From CADDYT01 sp035294125 (GTDB lineage: Bacteria; Chloroflexota; Ktedonobacteria; Ktedonobacterales; Ktedonobacteraceae): a stretch of 64,000 nt of DNA. Of the stretch, positions 44,748 through 52,600 are shown piece after piece (the first letter of the stretch is position 1; every line of letters starts with the position of its first letter). The notes beneath the pieces are model-generated. The model saw only the letters and a list, made by a program, of their open reading frames with translations, searched no databases and was not told where the DNA came from. The translations under genes were made by a program, and so were the position numbers. Location: NCBI GenBank assembly GCA_035294125.1, contig DATGLM010000029.1:149257-213256 (forward strand), in the 5' to 3' direction.

Positions 44748-45698
44748 ATGATGGAATTGTCCACTGATGTGACATATGGGCAAAGAACAACATTGCATGT
44801 TCCTTGCATCGAGCTCCAGAACGTCTCAAAGTCTTTTGGCGCGGTACAGGCTTTGCGTGAGGTAAGCTTCACGATACCCCAGGGGCAGGTGGTCGCTCTG
44901 CTTGGGCCTAACGGCGCGGGCAAAACCACGGCCATCAGCTTGATGCTGGGCCTGCGTCACCCCTCGCAGGGAAAGGTGCGCCTCCTGGGCGGTGATCCTC
45001 ATGAGCGTCGGGTGCGCAGCCGTTGCGGCGTTATGCTGCAAGAGTCGGGGGTGCCGCTCAATCTCACGGTGCGTGAGACTATCACGCTCTTTCGCTGCTA
45101 CTATCCACATCCTCTGCCTCTCGCGCAAATTCTTGAGATGGCTGGTTTGAAGAAGAAAGCAATGGCTCAGGTCGGCACCCTATCGGGCGGGCAGCGTCAG
45201 CGTCTCTATTTCGCGCTGGCAGTATGTGGTGATCCCGATGTTCTCTTGCTGGATGAGCCAACTGCTGGACTCGATGTGGAGGCCCGTCACAGTTTCTGGG
45301 AGCAGATTCGCGGTTTTGTGCAGCGGGGCAAGACCATTCTGCTGACCACGCACTACCTGGAAGAGGCGGACGCTCTGGCCGAGCGCGTCATTCTCATCGA
45401 CCATGGTCGTGTACGTGCTGATGCCTCACCGGCGGCCTTGAAAGCTCAGGTGTCCAGCAGCCGCGTTAGCTTTGATGTGAGCGAGCCGCTGCGTCCTGAA
45501 ATTTTCGCGCAGCTTCCGGTGCAGCGACTGGAACAGGAAGGTCGCCATGTGAGCCTGCTGACGCCCAGCCTGGAGCCCGTGCTGCGCGCCATATTCGCCC
45601 AGCCTGTGGAGATTACGAATTTAACCATTACCGGGGCAACGCTGGAAGAAGCTTTCTTCCATCTTACTCTGGAGCAATCAGAAGAAAAAGGGGCCTGA
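44748..45698 (+). CDS. ABC-2-type exporter ATP-binding protein
   Basis: 316 residues. Walker A GPNGAGKTTAIS, signature LSGGQRQRLYFALAV, Walker B DVLLLDEPTAGLD and H-loop TTHYLEEAD. The long C-terminal extension (SFDVSEPLRPEIFAQL ... GATLEEAFFHLT) is typical of DrrA/CcmA-like exporters. It energises the permease encoded six bases downstream. Regulated probably by the two-component system that follows. Confidence 0.93.
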   Translation: MMELSTDVTYGQRTTLHVPCIELQNVSKSFGAVQALREVSFTIPQGQVVALLGPNGAGKTTAISLMLGLRHPSQGKVRLLGGDPHERRVRSRCGVMLQESGVPLNLTVRETITLFRCYYPHPLPLAQILEMAGLKKKAMAQVGTLSGGQRQRLYFALAVCGDPDVLLLDEPTAGLDVEARHSFWEQIRGFVQRGKTILLTTHYLEEADALAERVILIDHGRVRADASPAALKAQVSSSRVSFDVSEPLRPEIFAQLPVQRLEQEGRHVSLLTPSLEPVLRAIFAQPVEITNLTITGATLEEAFFHLTLEQSEEKGA

Positions 45699-45704
45699 GC
45701 AGCT

Positions 45705-46514
45705 ATGTCTATACGAACCTCATCTACCCCTACCGCGCCTATCACCCCGGTTGCACCATCTGGCCCGATGCTCTGGCACCAGTTGCAGGCAGAATTGCTG
45801 CGCCTGTGGCGTACCCCCAGCTTCCTTGTCCCGACGTTGATCCTGCCTCTCGTCCTCTACACCCTGCTGGGAGGACTGGGCAAGGCGCAAGGTCTGGAAG
45901 ATGGCGTGAGCAGGCAAATCTACGCGCTTGCCTCCGTCTCCACCTACAGTATCATCGGCGTTATGCTCTATTCCTTTGGCGTCAACATCGCCAGTGAGCG
46001 GGCGCAACGTGTGAATGTTCTGATGCGGGCCACGCCTTTACCTGCCCAGATCTACCTGCTGGCGAAAGTGATGACAGCTCTGCTCTCTGCCCTTGTGATG
46101 TTGCTCATCCTCAGTAGCTTCGCCATCGTTGTTGGTGGCGTACAGCTCAGTGTCAACGCGTGGATTACTCTGCTAGCCTCACTGGTTTTGGGAGTGCTAC
46201 CTTTCACCCTGCTCGGTTTCGCTATAGGAAATATGGTCAGTCCAACGGGAGCGACACCCGTCATTAACCTGTCTTTCTTCATTCTCGCCTTTGCTTCAGG
46301 GGTGTTCGTCCCGCTCTCGCAGCTTCCCGATGCCCTGCAAAACATTGCTCCCTACTCGCCTTTCTATCGGCTGGGCCAGCTTGCCTGGAATGCAGTCGGA
46401 GTGCAAACCGGGTCAATCAGCGAAGCTATCGGGCTGCTTGCGCTCTATGCCCTTGTTTTCTTCGCCCTTGCGCTCTATGCCTTTCGTAGAGAGGAGCAAC
46501 AAACCTTCGGCTAA
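45705..46514 (+). CDS. ABC-2-type permease
   Basis: 269 residues with six hydrophobic helices, the ABC-2 membrane family. The GVFVPLSQLPDALQNIAPYSP motif is typical. Six bases separate it from the ATPase gene. With a dedicated two-component system downstream, the likely role is antibiotic or peptide efflux; substrate unknown. Confidence 0.9.
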   Translation: MSIRTSSTPTAPITPVAPSGPMLWHQLQAELLRLWRTPSFLVPTLILPLVLYTLLGGLGKAQGLEDGVSRQIYALASVSTYSIIGVMLYSFGVNIASERAQRVNVLMRATPLPAQIYLLAKVMTALLSALVMLLILSSFAIVVGGVQLSVNAWITLLASLVLGVLPFTLLGFAIGNMVSPTGATPVINLSFFILAFASGVFVPLSQLPDALQNIAPYSPFYRLGQLAWNAVGVQTGSISEAIGLLALYALVFFALALYAFRREEQQTFG

Positions 46515-46653
46515 GCATGCCCGGGGCAAGTAAGACAGGTGAGAATCAGTCAAGCAGGAGCGAGAAAAGGTGATATGATCAAGGTATCGTCTGTCTCCTG
46601 GATAGGCAGAGTGGTTGTGCATCAGCTCGCTCATTGCTCTGAAGGAAATTGCT

Positions 46654-48480
46654 ATGCAGCAGACAATAAAAAGAAACGAACAAATCGATACTCCCACGCT
46701 GCCGCAGGTGGCAACATCGCAGGGGGGCGCGACGCTCCAATTGATCCTGAGCTATCTGCTTGTCGGCGCGGTTGCGCTGTGCCTCGCCTTCTTGCTGACA
46801 CGATTGGGCGTCCAGCAGCTCTACATACTGCTCATTGCCCTGCCAGGGGCTGGCGTTTGTGGGTTGCTGTGCACACTCAATCTCCAGTATGATCTCTACC
46901 TGCTGGAACTGAAGCTCTCACGCCTCGCACACGGACAATTGCGGGCAGGGATGGGTAACGAGAGCGACAGAAAATATCTGCTGCGGCGCTGGCCGCTCAG
47001 TCCCCTTTTTCTGCGCTTGCAGGAGATCGAGCACCGTATGCAGCACCTCGCGACCAGCGAGTTACTGAGCGCCGATCTGCGCGAGAAAACACTGCAACAG
47101 ACCAGGGAGGCAGCGGCACTGGCCGAACGCAATCGAATCGCGCGCGAACTGCACGACTCGATCAAACAGCAGATCTTCAGTATGAGTGTGGGTGCGGCTG
47201 CTGCGAGAGCGTTCTGGCAGGAGGGAAATGCGGCGGACGCTCGCGAGGCCCTGGAGGATATCCAGCGCAGCGCGAAGGAGGCGCAGGTGGAGATGCAGGC
47301 ACTTTTGCAACAACTGCGGCCCGCGCCCCTGGAAAACACCAGCCTGATTGAGGCGCTGCACGTGCAGGCTCAGGCGCTGAGTTTCCGTACTGGTGCTCAA
47401 ATGCATCTAGAGCTTGGAGGATTGCCAGAAAACGACCGCTTGCTGCCGGGTACGCAAGAGACGATCTTTCGTCTGGTGCAGGAGGCGTTTGCCAATATCG
47501 CCAGGCACGCACGGGCGCGCACAGTCTGGCTCGCATTGCGCACCCTGGAGCAGTCTCTGTACATCGAGATACGCGATGATGGGCAGGGCTTTGACCCGGC
47601 TGCTGTGCCTGCTGGCATGGGTCTGAGCAATATGCAGGAGCGCGTTCAGGAACTACACGGCACGGTTGAGATCACCAGTCAGCCGGGTCAGGGTACAGGT
47701 ATTTTGATCAGCATTCCTTTGTTGGAAGCGTCACACGATCTGGCAGAAGAAGCGCGTCAGCGCTACGAACTGGCGCGTGCGGACGAACTGGCAAGGCGTG
47801 GCTACCAGCTCTGCGCAAATGCCTCGTATCTAGGCATAGCAATGGCGCTGCTGGGGATTATTATCTCTTTGAGCTTTGCCTGGGATATGGCTGTATTTGG
47901 ATCGTTACTGATCGCAATCTCTGGCTATATCAGTGGTGCTTTTTATCGTGCCAGGGTAGCGTTGAGCGCCGGTCGAGAAAGCAGGGTCACGCTGGAACTC
48001 GATCAGTACCAGTATAGAGTAAGTATGGATATGGTACGCCTGGCCTCTCTGGGTGTTTTATGTGCGTACAATCTGGTCAAATTGCTACATGCCAACCCGG
48101 GACACTGGTTGTTTCTCGCTGCCTTTGTTTGTCTGCTTGGCCTGGTCCAGTTCTCACGCTGGCGGTACTATCTGAATACAGAACGCTACTATCGCCTGCT
48201 TTCCACACAGGAACTCAGTTGGGAGTTGGAGCAGCGAGGGCGGGTGTTCATCCGTTCACTGGTCTTCTTGTCCGTTATCTATGCAGGTGGGCTCGTCTTT
48301 GCGCATTCCTTGTTCGTACTGTCACCACAAACGCCGCAACAACAGGACGCTTACGCCATTGCGTTACTGCTGCTTGTGATAGGAGTTGGTAAGATTTTTG
48401 ATTCCATACAAATCAAGCGCTGGAGACAGCAGCTTCACGAACATGAGCACCGGATATCGGCACGGAGAAAGGAGGGGTAG
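46654..48480 (+). CDS. Histidine kinase with an unusual C-terminal multi-TM domain
   Basis: 608 residues. Two N-terminal TM helices (about 27–48 and 54–72) lead to HisKA_3 (ERNRIARELHDSIKQQIFSM, His near residue 166) and the HATPase domain (DDGQGFD ... GMGLSNMQERV). After about residue 358 there is a further 250-residue stretch with about six hydrophobic helices (GIAMALLGIIISLSFAWDM, LVFLSVIYAGGLVFAHSLF and others), unlike the usual layout. ATG 46654 chosen by GAAGGA; the frame opens 13 codons earlier. The response regulator gene starts right at its stop. Partner of the ABC exporter. Confidence 0.88.
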   Translation: MQQTIKRNEQIDTPTLPQVATSQGGATLQLILSYLLVGAVALCLAFLLTRLGVQQLYILLIALPGAGVCGLLCTLNLQYDLYLLELKLSRLAHGQLRAGMGNESDRKYLLRRWPLSPLFLRLQEIEHRMQHLATSELLSADLREKTLQQTREAAALAERNRIARELHDSIKQQIFSMSVGAAAARAFWQEGNAADAREALEDIQRSAKEAQVEMQALLQQLRPAPLENTSLIEALHVQAQALSFRTGAQMHLELGGLPENDRLLPGTQETIFRLVQEAFANIARHARARTVWLALRTLEQSLYIEIRDDGQGFDPAAVPAGMGLSNMQERVQELHGTVEITSQPGQGTGILISIPLLEASHDLAEEARQRYELARADELARRGYQLCANASYLGIAMALLGIIISLSFAWDMAVFGSLLIAISGYISGAFYRARVALSAGRESRVTLELDQYQYRVSMDMVRLASLGVLCAYNLVKLLHANPGHWLFLAAFVCLLGLVQFSRWRYYLNTERYYRLLSTQELSWELEQRGRVFIRSLVFLSVIYAGGLVFAHSLFVLSPQTPQQQDAYAIALLLLVIGVGKIFDSIQIKRWRQQLHEHEHRISARRKEG

Positions 48481-48481
48481 C

Positions 48482-49141
48482 ATGCCTGACCCGATTCGTG
48501 TAGTTCTCGTCGACGATCATCATATTGTACGGCGCGGCCTGCAAAGCTTTCTCAAGGCTTTTCACGATCTCCAGATCGTGGGCGAGGCGGCCAGCGGCGA
48601 GGAGGCGTTGCGGGAGGTCGAGAACTGGATGCCTGACGTGGTGGTCATGGATATGCTGATGCCCGGCGGCATGGATGGCATTGAGGCTATCAAACGCATT
48701 CGTGCCCTGCTGCCCAATACGCGCATAGTCGCTCTAACCAGCTATGCCGATGACGCGCGTGTCGTCGCGGCCCTGCGCGCTGGAGCCATTGGCTATGTCC
48801 GTAAGGAGGCTGACCCGGAGATGCTGCTCTCCTCTATTCGCGCCGCCGCTCGCGGTCAATCGCTGCTTGATCCCATCGTGGCCGAAGTGGTTATGCAGGA
48901 ACTGTTGCACGCGGGCAGGCACGGAGCAGAACTGACCGAACGCGAGCAAGAAGTGCTGCGCCAGCTTGCTCTTGGCCGTACCAACCACGAGATCGCCGAA
49001 GTCCTGCGCGTGAGCGACGAGACCGTGAAAACGCACGTGGGCAACATCCTGACCAAACTGCAACTGGCTCACCGTACCCAGGCGGTAATCTATGCTCTGA
49101 AAAAAGGCTTGATTTCGCTGGATGAGATTGAATTACCTTGA
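48482..49141 (+). CDS. NarL/LiaR-family response regulator
   Basis: 219 residues. Receiver domain with acidic pair in VLVDDHH, phosphoacceptor Asp in VVVMDMLMPGG, Thr in VALTSYADD and Lys in GYVRKEAD; C-terminal LuxR HTH (LTEREQEVLRQLALGRTNHE IAEVLRVSDET, split here for display). RBS GGAGGGGTAGC directly before ATG 48482. It is coupled to the histidine kinase upstream; together they likely control the ABC exporter. Confidence 0.94.
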   Translation: MPDPIRVVLVDDHHIVRRGLQSFLKAFHDLQIVGEAASGEEALREVENWMPDVVVMDMLMPGGMDGIEAIKRIRALLPNTRIVALTSYADDARVVAALRAGAIGYVRKEADPEMLLSSIRAAARGQSLLDPIVAEVVMQELLHAGRHGAELTEREQEVLRQLALGRTNHEIAEVLRVSDETVKTHVGNILTKLQLAHRTQAVIYALKKGLISLDEIELP

Positions 49142-49357
49142 CCCACCCGCTATAGACTCACTAACCGCGAGGCATTGGCGCTTACAGGTCTCGCACGTAC
49201 CATTCAGATGCAATAGAGAAGCCCGGTGCTGCCAGCATAGCTCGTCTTTGCGCCAGAACGTTGGCTGATATACCTGGTACTGCGTCCGCTTCTGTTCGGA
49301 AAGATCGACTATAGCTGGCGCATCGGATAATCGGGCTGGACGGATGTTGATGCTCAT
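49133..49357 (-). pseudogene. Truncated GNAT-like N-terminal fragment after vapC
   Basis: 74 residues. The first 40 (MSINIRPARLSDAPAIVDLS and YQPTFWRKDE) look like the N-terminus of a GNAT acetyltransferase, but the acetyl-CoA binding core never follows. The remainder (LCWQHRASLLHLNGTCETC) looks like out-of-frame sequence. ATG at 49357 overlaps the vapC stop as ATGA, so it is translationally coupled. It ends inside the convergent response regulator gene end. Confidence 0.5.
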
Positions 49358-49812
49358 TTTTTTGAATTCAAAAGACCTGGTAGAATGGGGATACCAGCAA
49401 GGGCCATGTGATGGTCGAAAGCAAATATTGCATCGATATCGAGACGAGACTGAATTATTGCAATAGAGAAAGCATCTACATACGAGAGTGTTTGATCGTG
49501 ATAGCGACCAAGCACCCTCCGTACTCTTGCCTCCATTTGGTAATCTGGAAAGACTACCTGGAGGATTCCCTGTTTCTCCAGGGCATCCTTCAAATCAAGC
49601 CACCGTGAGGCTTCTCTCTGCCCAATATGGTAGAGTATCCAGGTGAACGTTTCCGCTACCACCCCCCAGCTTGTGATGCGAATAGTCGAAGGATCCAGGC
49701 TTTGATGAAAGGTTAGGGCAGCTGCATAGTGCTGCTCTTTTTTGTTCATCAAGGCAATCCATGCTGAAGTGTCGATGAACAGACGCTTGATTTCATCGGT
49801 ATATGTCGTCAT
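49354..49812 (-). CDS. vapC: VapC-like PIN-domain toxin
   Basis: 152 residues. PIN-domain RNase with acidic residues in FIDTSAWIAL, VVAETFTW, SYVDAFSIAI and FAFDHHMAL. It would cleave RNA when released from its antitoxin. ATG 49812 lies 20 bases inside the antitoxin gene, in another frame, the usual coupling for toxin–antitoxin pairs. Confidence 0.88.
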   Translation of the reverse strand: MTTYTDEIKRLFIDTSAWIALMNKKEQHYAAALTFHQSLDPSTIRITSWGVVAETFTWILYHIGQREASRWLDLKDALEKQGILQVVFPDYQMEARVRRVLGRYHDQTLSYVDAFSIAIIQSRLDIDAIFAFDHHMALAGIPILPGLLNSKK

Positions 49813-50014
49813 GATCTACCTCAGATGGACCTTCAAACATTCCAATCATTTCAGCAAATGGATCCGAAGTCACTACTATGCCCTCTTTAATGAGAAACTC
49901 ATCAAGAGCCTTGCGTAAGATCTCTGCCTCTGTAACTCCCTGCTGCTGAGCCAGACTTTTTACTGCCCTATCCTGTGCCGGAGTAATATATGTTTGTTTG
50001 CGAACGAGTTCCAT
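49793..50014 (-). CDS. vapB: RHH antitoxin of a VapBC-like pair
   Basis: 73 residues. N-terminal ribbon-helix-helix-like segment (VRKQTYITPAQDRAVKSLAQ followed by GVTEAEILRKALDEFL) and an acidic toxin-binding tail (EVDHDDIYR). Its start lies just downstream of a large palindrome (50037–50095) that may be its operator. First gene of vapB–vapC–GNAT fragment. Confidence 0.85.
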   Translation of the reverse strand: MELVRKQTYITPAQDRAVKSLAQQQGVTEAEILRKALDEFLIKEGIVVTSDPFAEMIGMFEGPSEVDHDDIYR

Positions 50015-50036
50015 AGCTAAACCCCCTCATGGTGTT

Positions 50037-50095
50037 GTATAACAACTTACCTCCATGATGTTATTATACAACATCATGGAGGTAAGTTGTTATAC
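50037..50095 (-). promoter_or_regulatory. 26-bp perfect palindrome between uvrB and vapB
   Basis: Arms 50037–50062 and 50070–50095 are exact reverse complements with a seven-base loop; read on the minus strand the loop region contains GTATAAT, a -10-like box for vapB. It could be the uvrB terminator, the vapBC operator, or both. Confidence 0.65.
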
Positions 50096-50121
50096 TATTT
50101 TGATCTCTTGATGAGCTTATC

Positions 50122-52116
50122 CTACTCGATCATCGCTCTGCGAATCTCGATGATCTGGTCGCGCAGTTGGGCGGCCTTCTCGAATTCGAGTTGTTTGGCG
50201 GCTGCGCGCATCTGCGATTCGAGGTCTTTGATGAGGCGCAGGGCTTCATCTTTGGGGATGCCTGCCAGCACTGCGGCCACTGTTTTGCCCTCGGCAGCTT
50301 CGGCATTGGCCCCGCTCATCTCTTTGATACGCTCGGAAAGCGTCTTGACTTCCTTCTTGATGCCGCGCGGCGTGATGTTGTTGCGTTCGTTAAAGGCCAT
50401 CTGTATCTTGCGGCGGCGGTTCGTCTCATCGATGGCGCGCTGCATCGATTTCGTTACCGTATCGGCGTACATGATGACGCTGCCCTCGATGTGACGGGCC
50501 GAGCGTCCGATGATCTGGATCAGCGAGCCTTCCGAGCGTAGAAAGCCCTCTTTATCGGCGTCGAGGATGGCGACAAGCGAGACTTCCGGCAGATCAAGGC
50601 CCTCGCGCAGCAGATTGATGCCCACCACCACATCATAGACGCCCAGGCGCAGGTCGCGCAGGATGTCGACGCGCTCGATGGTATCGATCTCCGAGTGCAG
50701 GTAATGGACTTTGATGCCGAGTTCTTGCATGTAGTCGGCAAGGTCTTCGGCCATCTTCTTGGTCAGTGTGGTGACGAGCGCGCGCTGCCCCTTCTCGACG
50801 CGCCTGCGAATCTCGGCCAGCAGATCATCGATCTGCCCTTTTGTCGGGCGCACGCTGATTACCGGATCGAGCAGGCCTGTCGGGCGAATGACCTGTTCTA
50901 CGATGGCTTCGCTGTGTTCATACTCATATGGGCCGGGCGTGGCGGAGACGTAGAGGGCCTGATTGACCATGCCCTCGAACTCGGTAAAGGTGAGCGGGCG
51001 GTTATCCATCGCCGAGGGCAGGCGGAAGCCGTAGTCGACCAGCACCTGCTTGCGCGAGCGGTCACCGGCATACATGCCGCGCACCTGTGGCAGGGCTACG
51101 TGCGATTCGTCGACCACCAGCAGGTAATCGTCGGGCATGTAGTCTAGCAGTGTCCACGGCTGCTCGCCCGCGCCGCGACCGGCGAGGTGGCGCGAGTAGT
51201 TCTCGACGCCGGAGCAGAAGCCGGTTTCGCGCAGCATCTCGATATCGAAGTTGGTGCGCTGCTTTAGACGGGCTGCTTCCAGCAGCTTGCCTTCGGCCTC
51301 CAGTTGAGCAAGCCGCTCCTCCAACTCAGCCTCGATCAGTTCGATGGCTTTGTTCAGGCGGGCCTGTGTCGTCACCCAGTGCTTGGCAGGGTAGATGTCC
51401 AGCCGCTGCCGCTTGCCCAGCACCTCGCCCGTCAGCGGATCGATCTCAGTCATGCGCTCGATCTCGTCGCCGAAGAACTCGATGCGCACGGCGACATCCT
51501 CGTAGGCAGGGAAGATTTCCAGCACATCGCCGCGCACGCGAAAGCGCCCGCGAATAAAGTTGGAGTCGTTGCGCTCGTACTGAATCTCGGTCAGGTGGCG
51601 CAATATCTTGTCGCGCCGCCGCTCTTCGCCCACTTTGAGGGTCAGCACGACCTCGCCGTACTCCTCCGGGCTGCCCAGACCGTAGATGCAGGAGACGGAG
51701 GCCACAATGAGCACGTCGCGCCGCTCAAAGAGGCTGCGCGTGGTCGAGAGGCGCAACTTCTCGATCTCCTCGTTCAGCATGCTCTCTTTTTCGACATACG
51801 TATCCGTGCGCGGGATGTACGCCTCCGGCTGGTAGTAATCGTAGTAGGAGACGAAGTATTCAACCGCGTTATTGGGGAAAAACTCTTTAAATTCGCTGTA
51901 CAACTGCGCGGCCAGCGTCTTGTTGGGAGCAAGCACCAGCGTCGGCCTCTGCACCTGCTCAACAATCTTCGCGACGGTATACGTCTTGCCGCTGCCTGTG
52001 ACGCCGAGCAATGTCTGTTTCTTATAGCCTTTCTGGATGCCTTCCACTAACTTTGCAATGGCTTCTGGCTGATCCCCGGTTGGTTGAAATGGCGCCTCGA
52101 CCTTGAATTCTGGCAT
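50122..52116 (-). CDS. uvrB: Excinuclease ABC subunit B
   Basis: 664 residues. Nucleotide-excision repair helicase/damage verification subunit. Walker A GVTGSGKTYT, beta-hairpin YYDYYQPEAYIPRTDTY, helicase motifs DESH, TTLTKKMAEDLADYM, GINLLREGLDLPEV and QIIGRSARH, and the UvrC-interaction UVR domain at the end (LIKDLESQMRAAAKQLEFEK). Full length. Extended -10 promoter at 52180–52172. Confidence 0.97.
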   Translation of the reverse strand: MPEFKVEAPFQPTGDQPEAIAKLVEGIQKGYKKQTLLGVTGSGKTYTVAKIVEQVQRPTLVLAPNKTLAAQLYSEFKEFFPNNAVEYFVSYYDYYQPEAYIPRTDTYVEKESMLNEEIEKLRLSTTRSLFERRDVLIVASVSCIYGLGSPEEYGEVVLTLKVGEERRRDKILRHLTEIQYERNDSNFIRGRFRVRGDVLEIFPAYEDVAVRIEFFGDEIERMTEIDPLTGEVLGKRQRLDIYPAKHWVTTQARLNKAIELIEAELEERLAQLEAEGKLLEAARLKQRTNFDIEMLRETGFCSGVENYSRHLAGRGAGEQPWTLLDYMPDDYLLVVDESHVALPQVRGMYAGDRSRKQVLVDYGFRLPSAMDNRPLTFTEFEGMVNQALYVSATPGPYEYEHSEAIVEQVIRPTGLLDPVISVRPTKGQIDDLLAEIRRRVEKGQRALVTTLTKKMAEDLADYMQELGIKVHYLHSEIDTIERVDILRDLRLGVYDVVVGINLLREGLDLPEVSLVAILDADKEGFLRSEGSLIQIIGRSARHIEGSVIMYADTVTKSMQRAIDETNRRRKIQMAFNERNNITPRGIKKEVKTLSERIKEMSGANAEAAEGKTVAAVLAGIPKDEALRLIKDLESQMRAAAKQLEFEKAAQLRDQIIEIRRAMIE

Positions 52117-52122
52117 GGCGTT

Positions 52123-52485
52123 CTATCCTTGTAGAAAATCTCTCTTAGAATATCTTTTCCAATCGCCTCTTATTATATCATCTTTTTGACCCGTTAGATA
52201 GAGGATATCGCCGGTGATCCCCCTTGATTTCCGTAAAGCATGAATGATGCCACTGGCAAAACTCATGCTGGAAAAAAACTGCTTCTCATCCTCGTAAGGG
52301 CGAAAATATGGACCCTTCTGGAATGCTTTCCAGGAAGCGTGCTTTTTTAAGATTTGATAGAACGGAGAGTTGAAGACCTGCTCTGCACGCTTTACAATCG
52401 TATGCCACTTTTTTCGCCTTCTTACGAAGGGAGAGTGAGCGAGGAGAGCAGCGAGCCAGACACATAACAAAAGCAGGCGCAGCAA
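52123..52485 (-). CDS. Doubtful 120-codon reading frame before uvrB
   Basis: The frame runs from TTG 52485 to a stop six bases from uvrB. The middle (KKWHTIVKRAEQVFNSPFYQ followed by LKKHASWKAFQKG) has protein-like composition, but no domain is seen, no good start/RBS exists, and the uvrB promoter lies within it. It may be a remnant. Confidence 0.25.
   Translation of the reverse strand: MLRLLLLCVWLAALLAHSPFVRRRKKWHTIVKRAEQVFNSPFYQILKKHASWKAFQKGPYFRPYEDEKQFFSSMSFASGIIHALRKSRGITGDILYLTGQKDDIIRGDWKRYSKRDFLQG
52172..52180 (-). promoter_or_regulatory. Extended -10 promoter of uvrB
   Basis: TGaTATAAT on the minus strand, about 55 bases before the uvrB ATG. No clear -35. Confidence 0.6.
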
Positions 52486-52518
52486 GTGAATTGATTCTCA
52501 GCGATAGCGCGTGTTTAA

Positions 52519-52547
52519 GAGAGGTGCGTGCAAGTTGCGTACCTCTC
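52519..52547. other. Inverted repeat before the sedolisin gene
   Basis: GAGAGGTGCG / CGTACCTCTC arms with one mismatch and a nine-base loop, 54 bp before the start codon at 52601. It may be an operator or a terminator. Confidence 0.35.
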
Positions 52548-52600
52548 ACGTTGTTCGCAAACGTATCAATTCTGGTCTTATGGTGGAGGTTTGACCTGTC

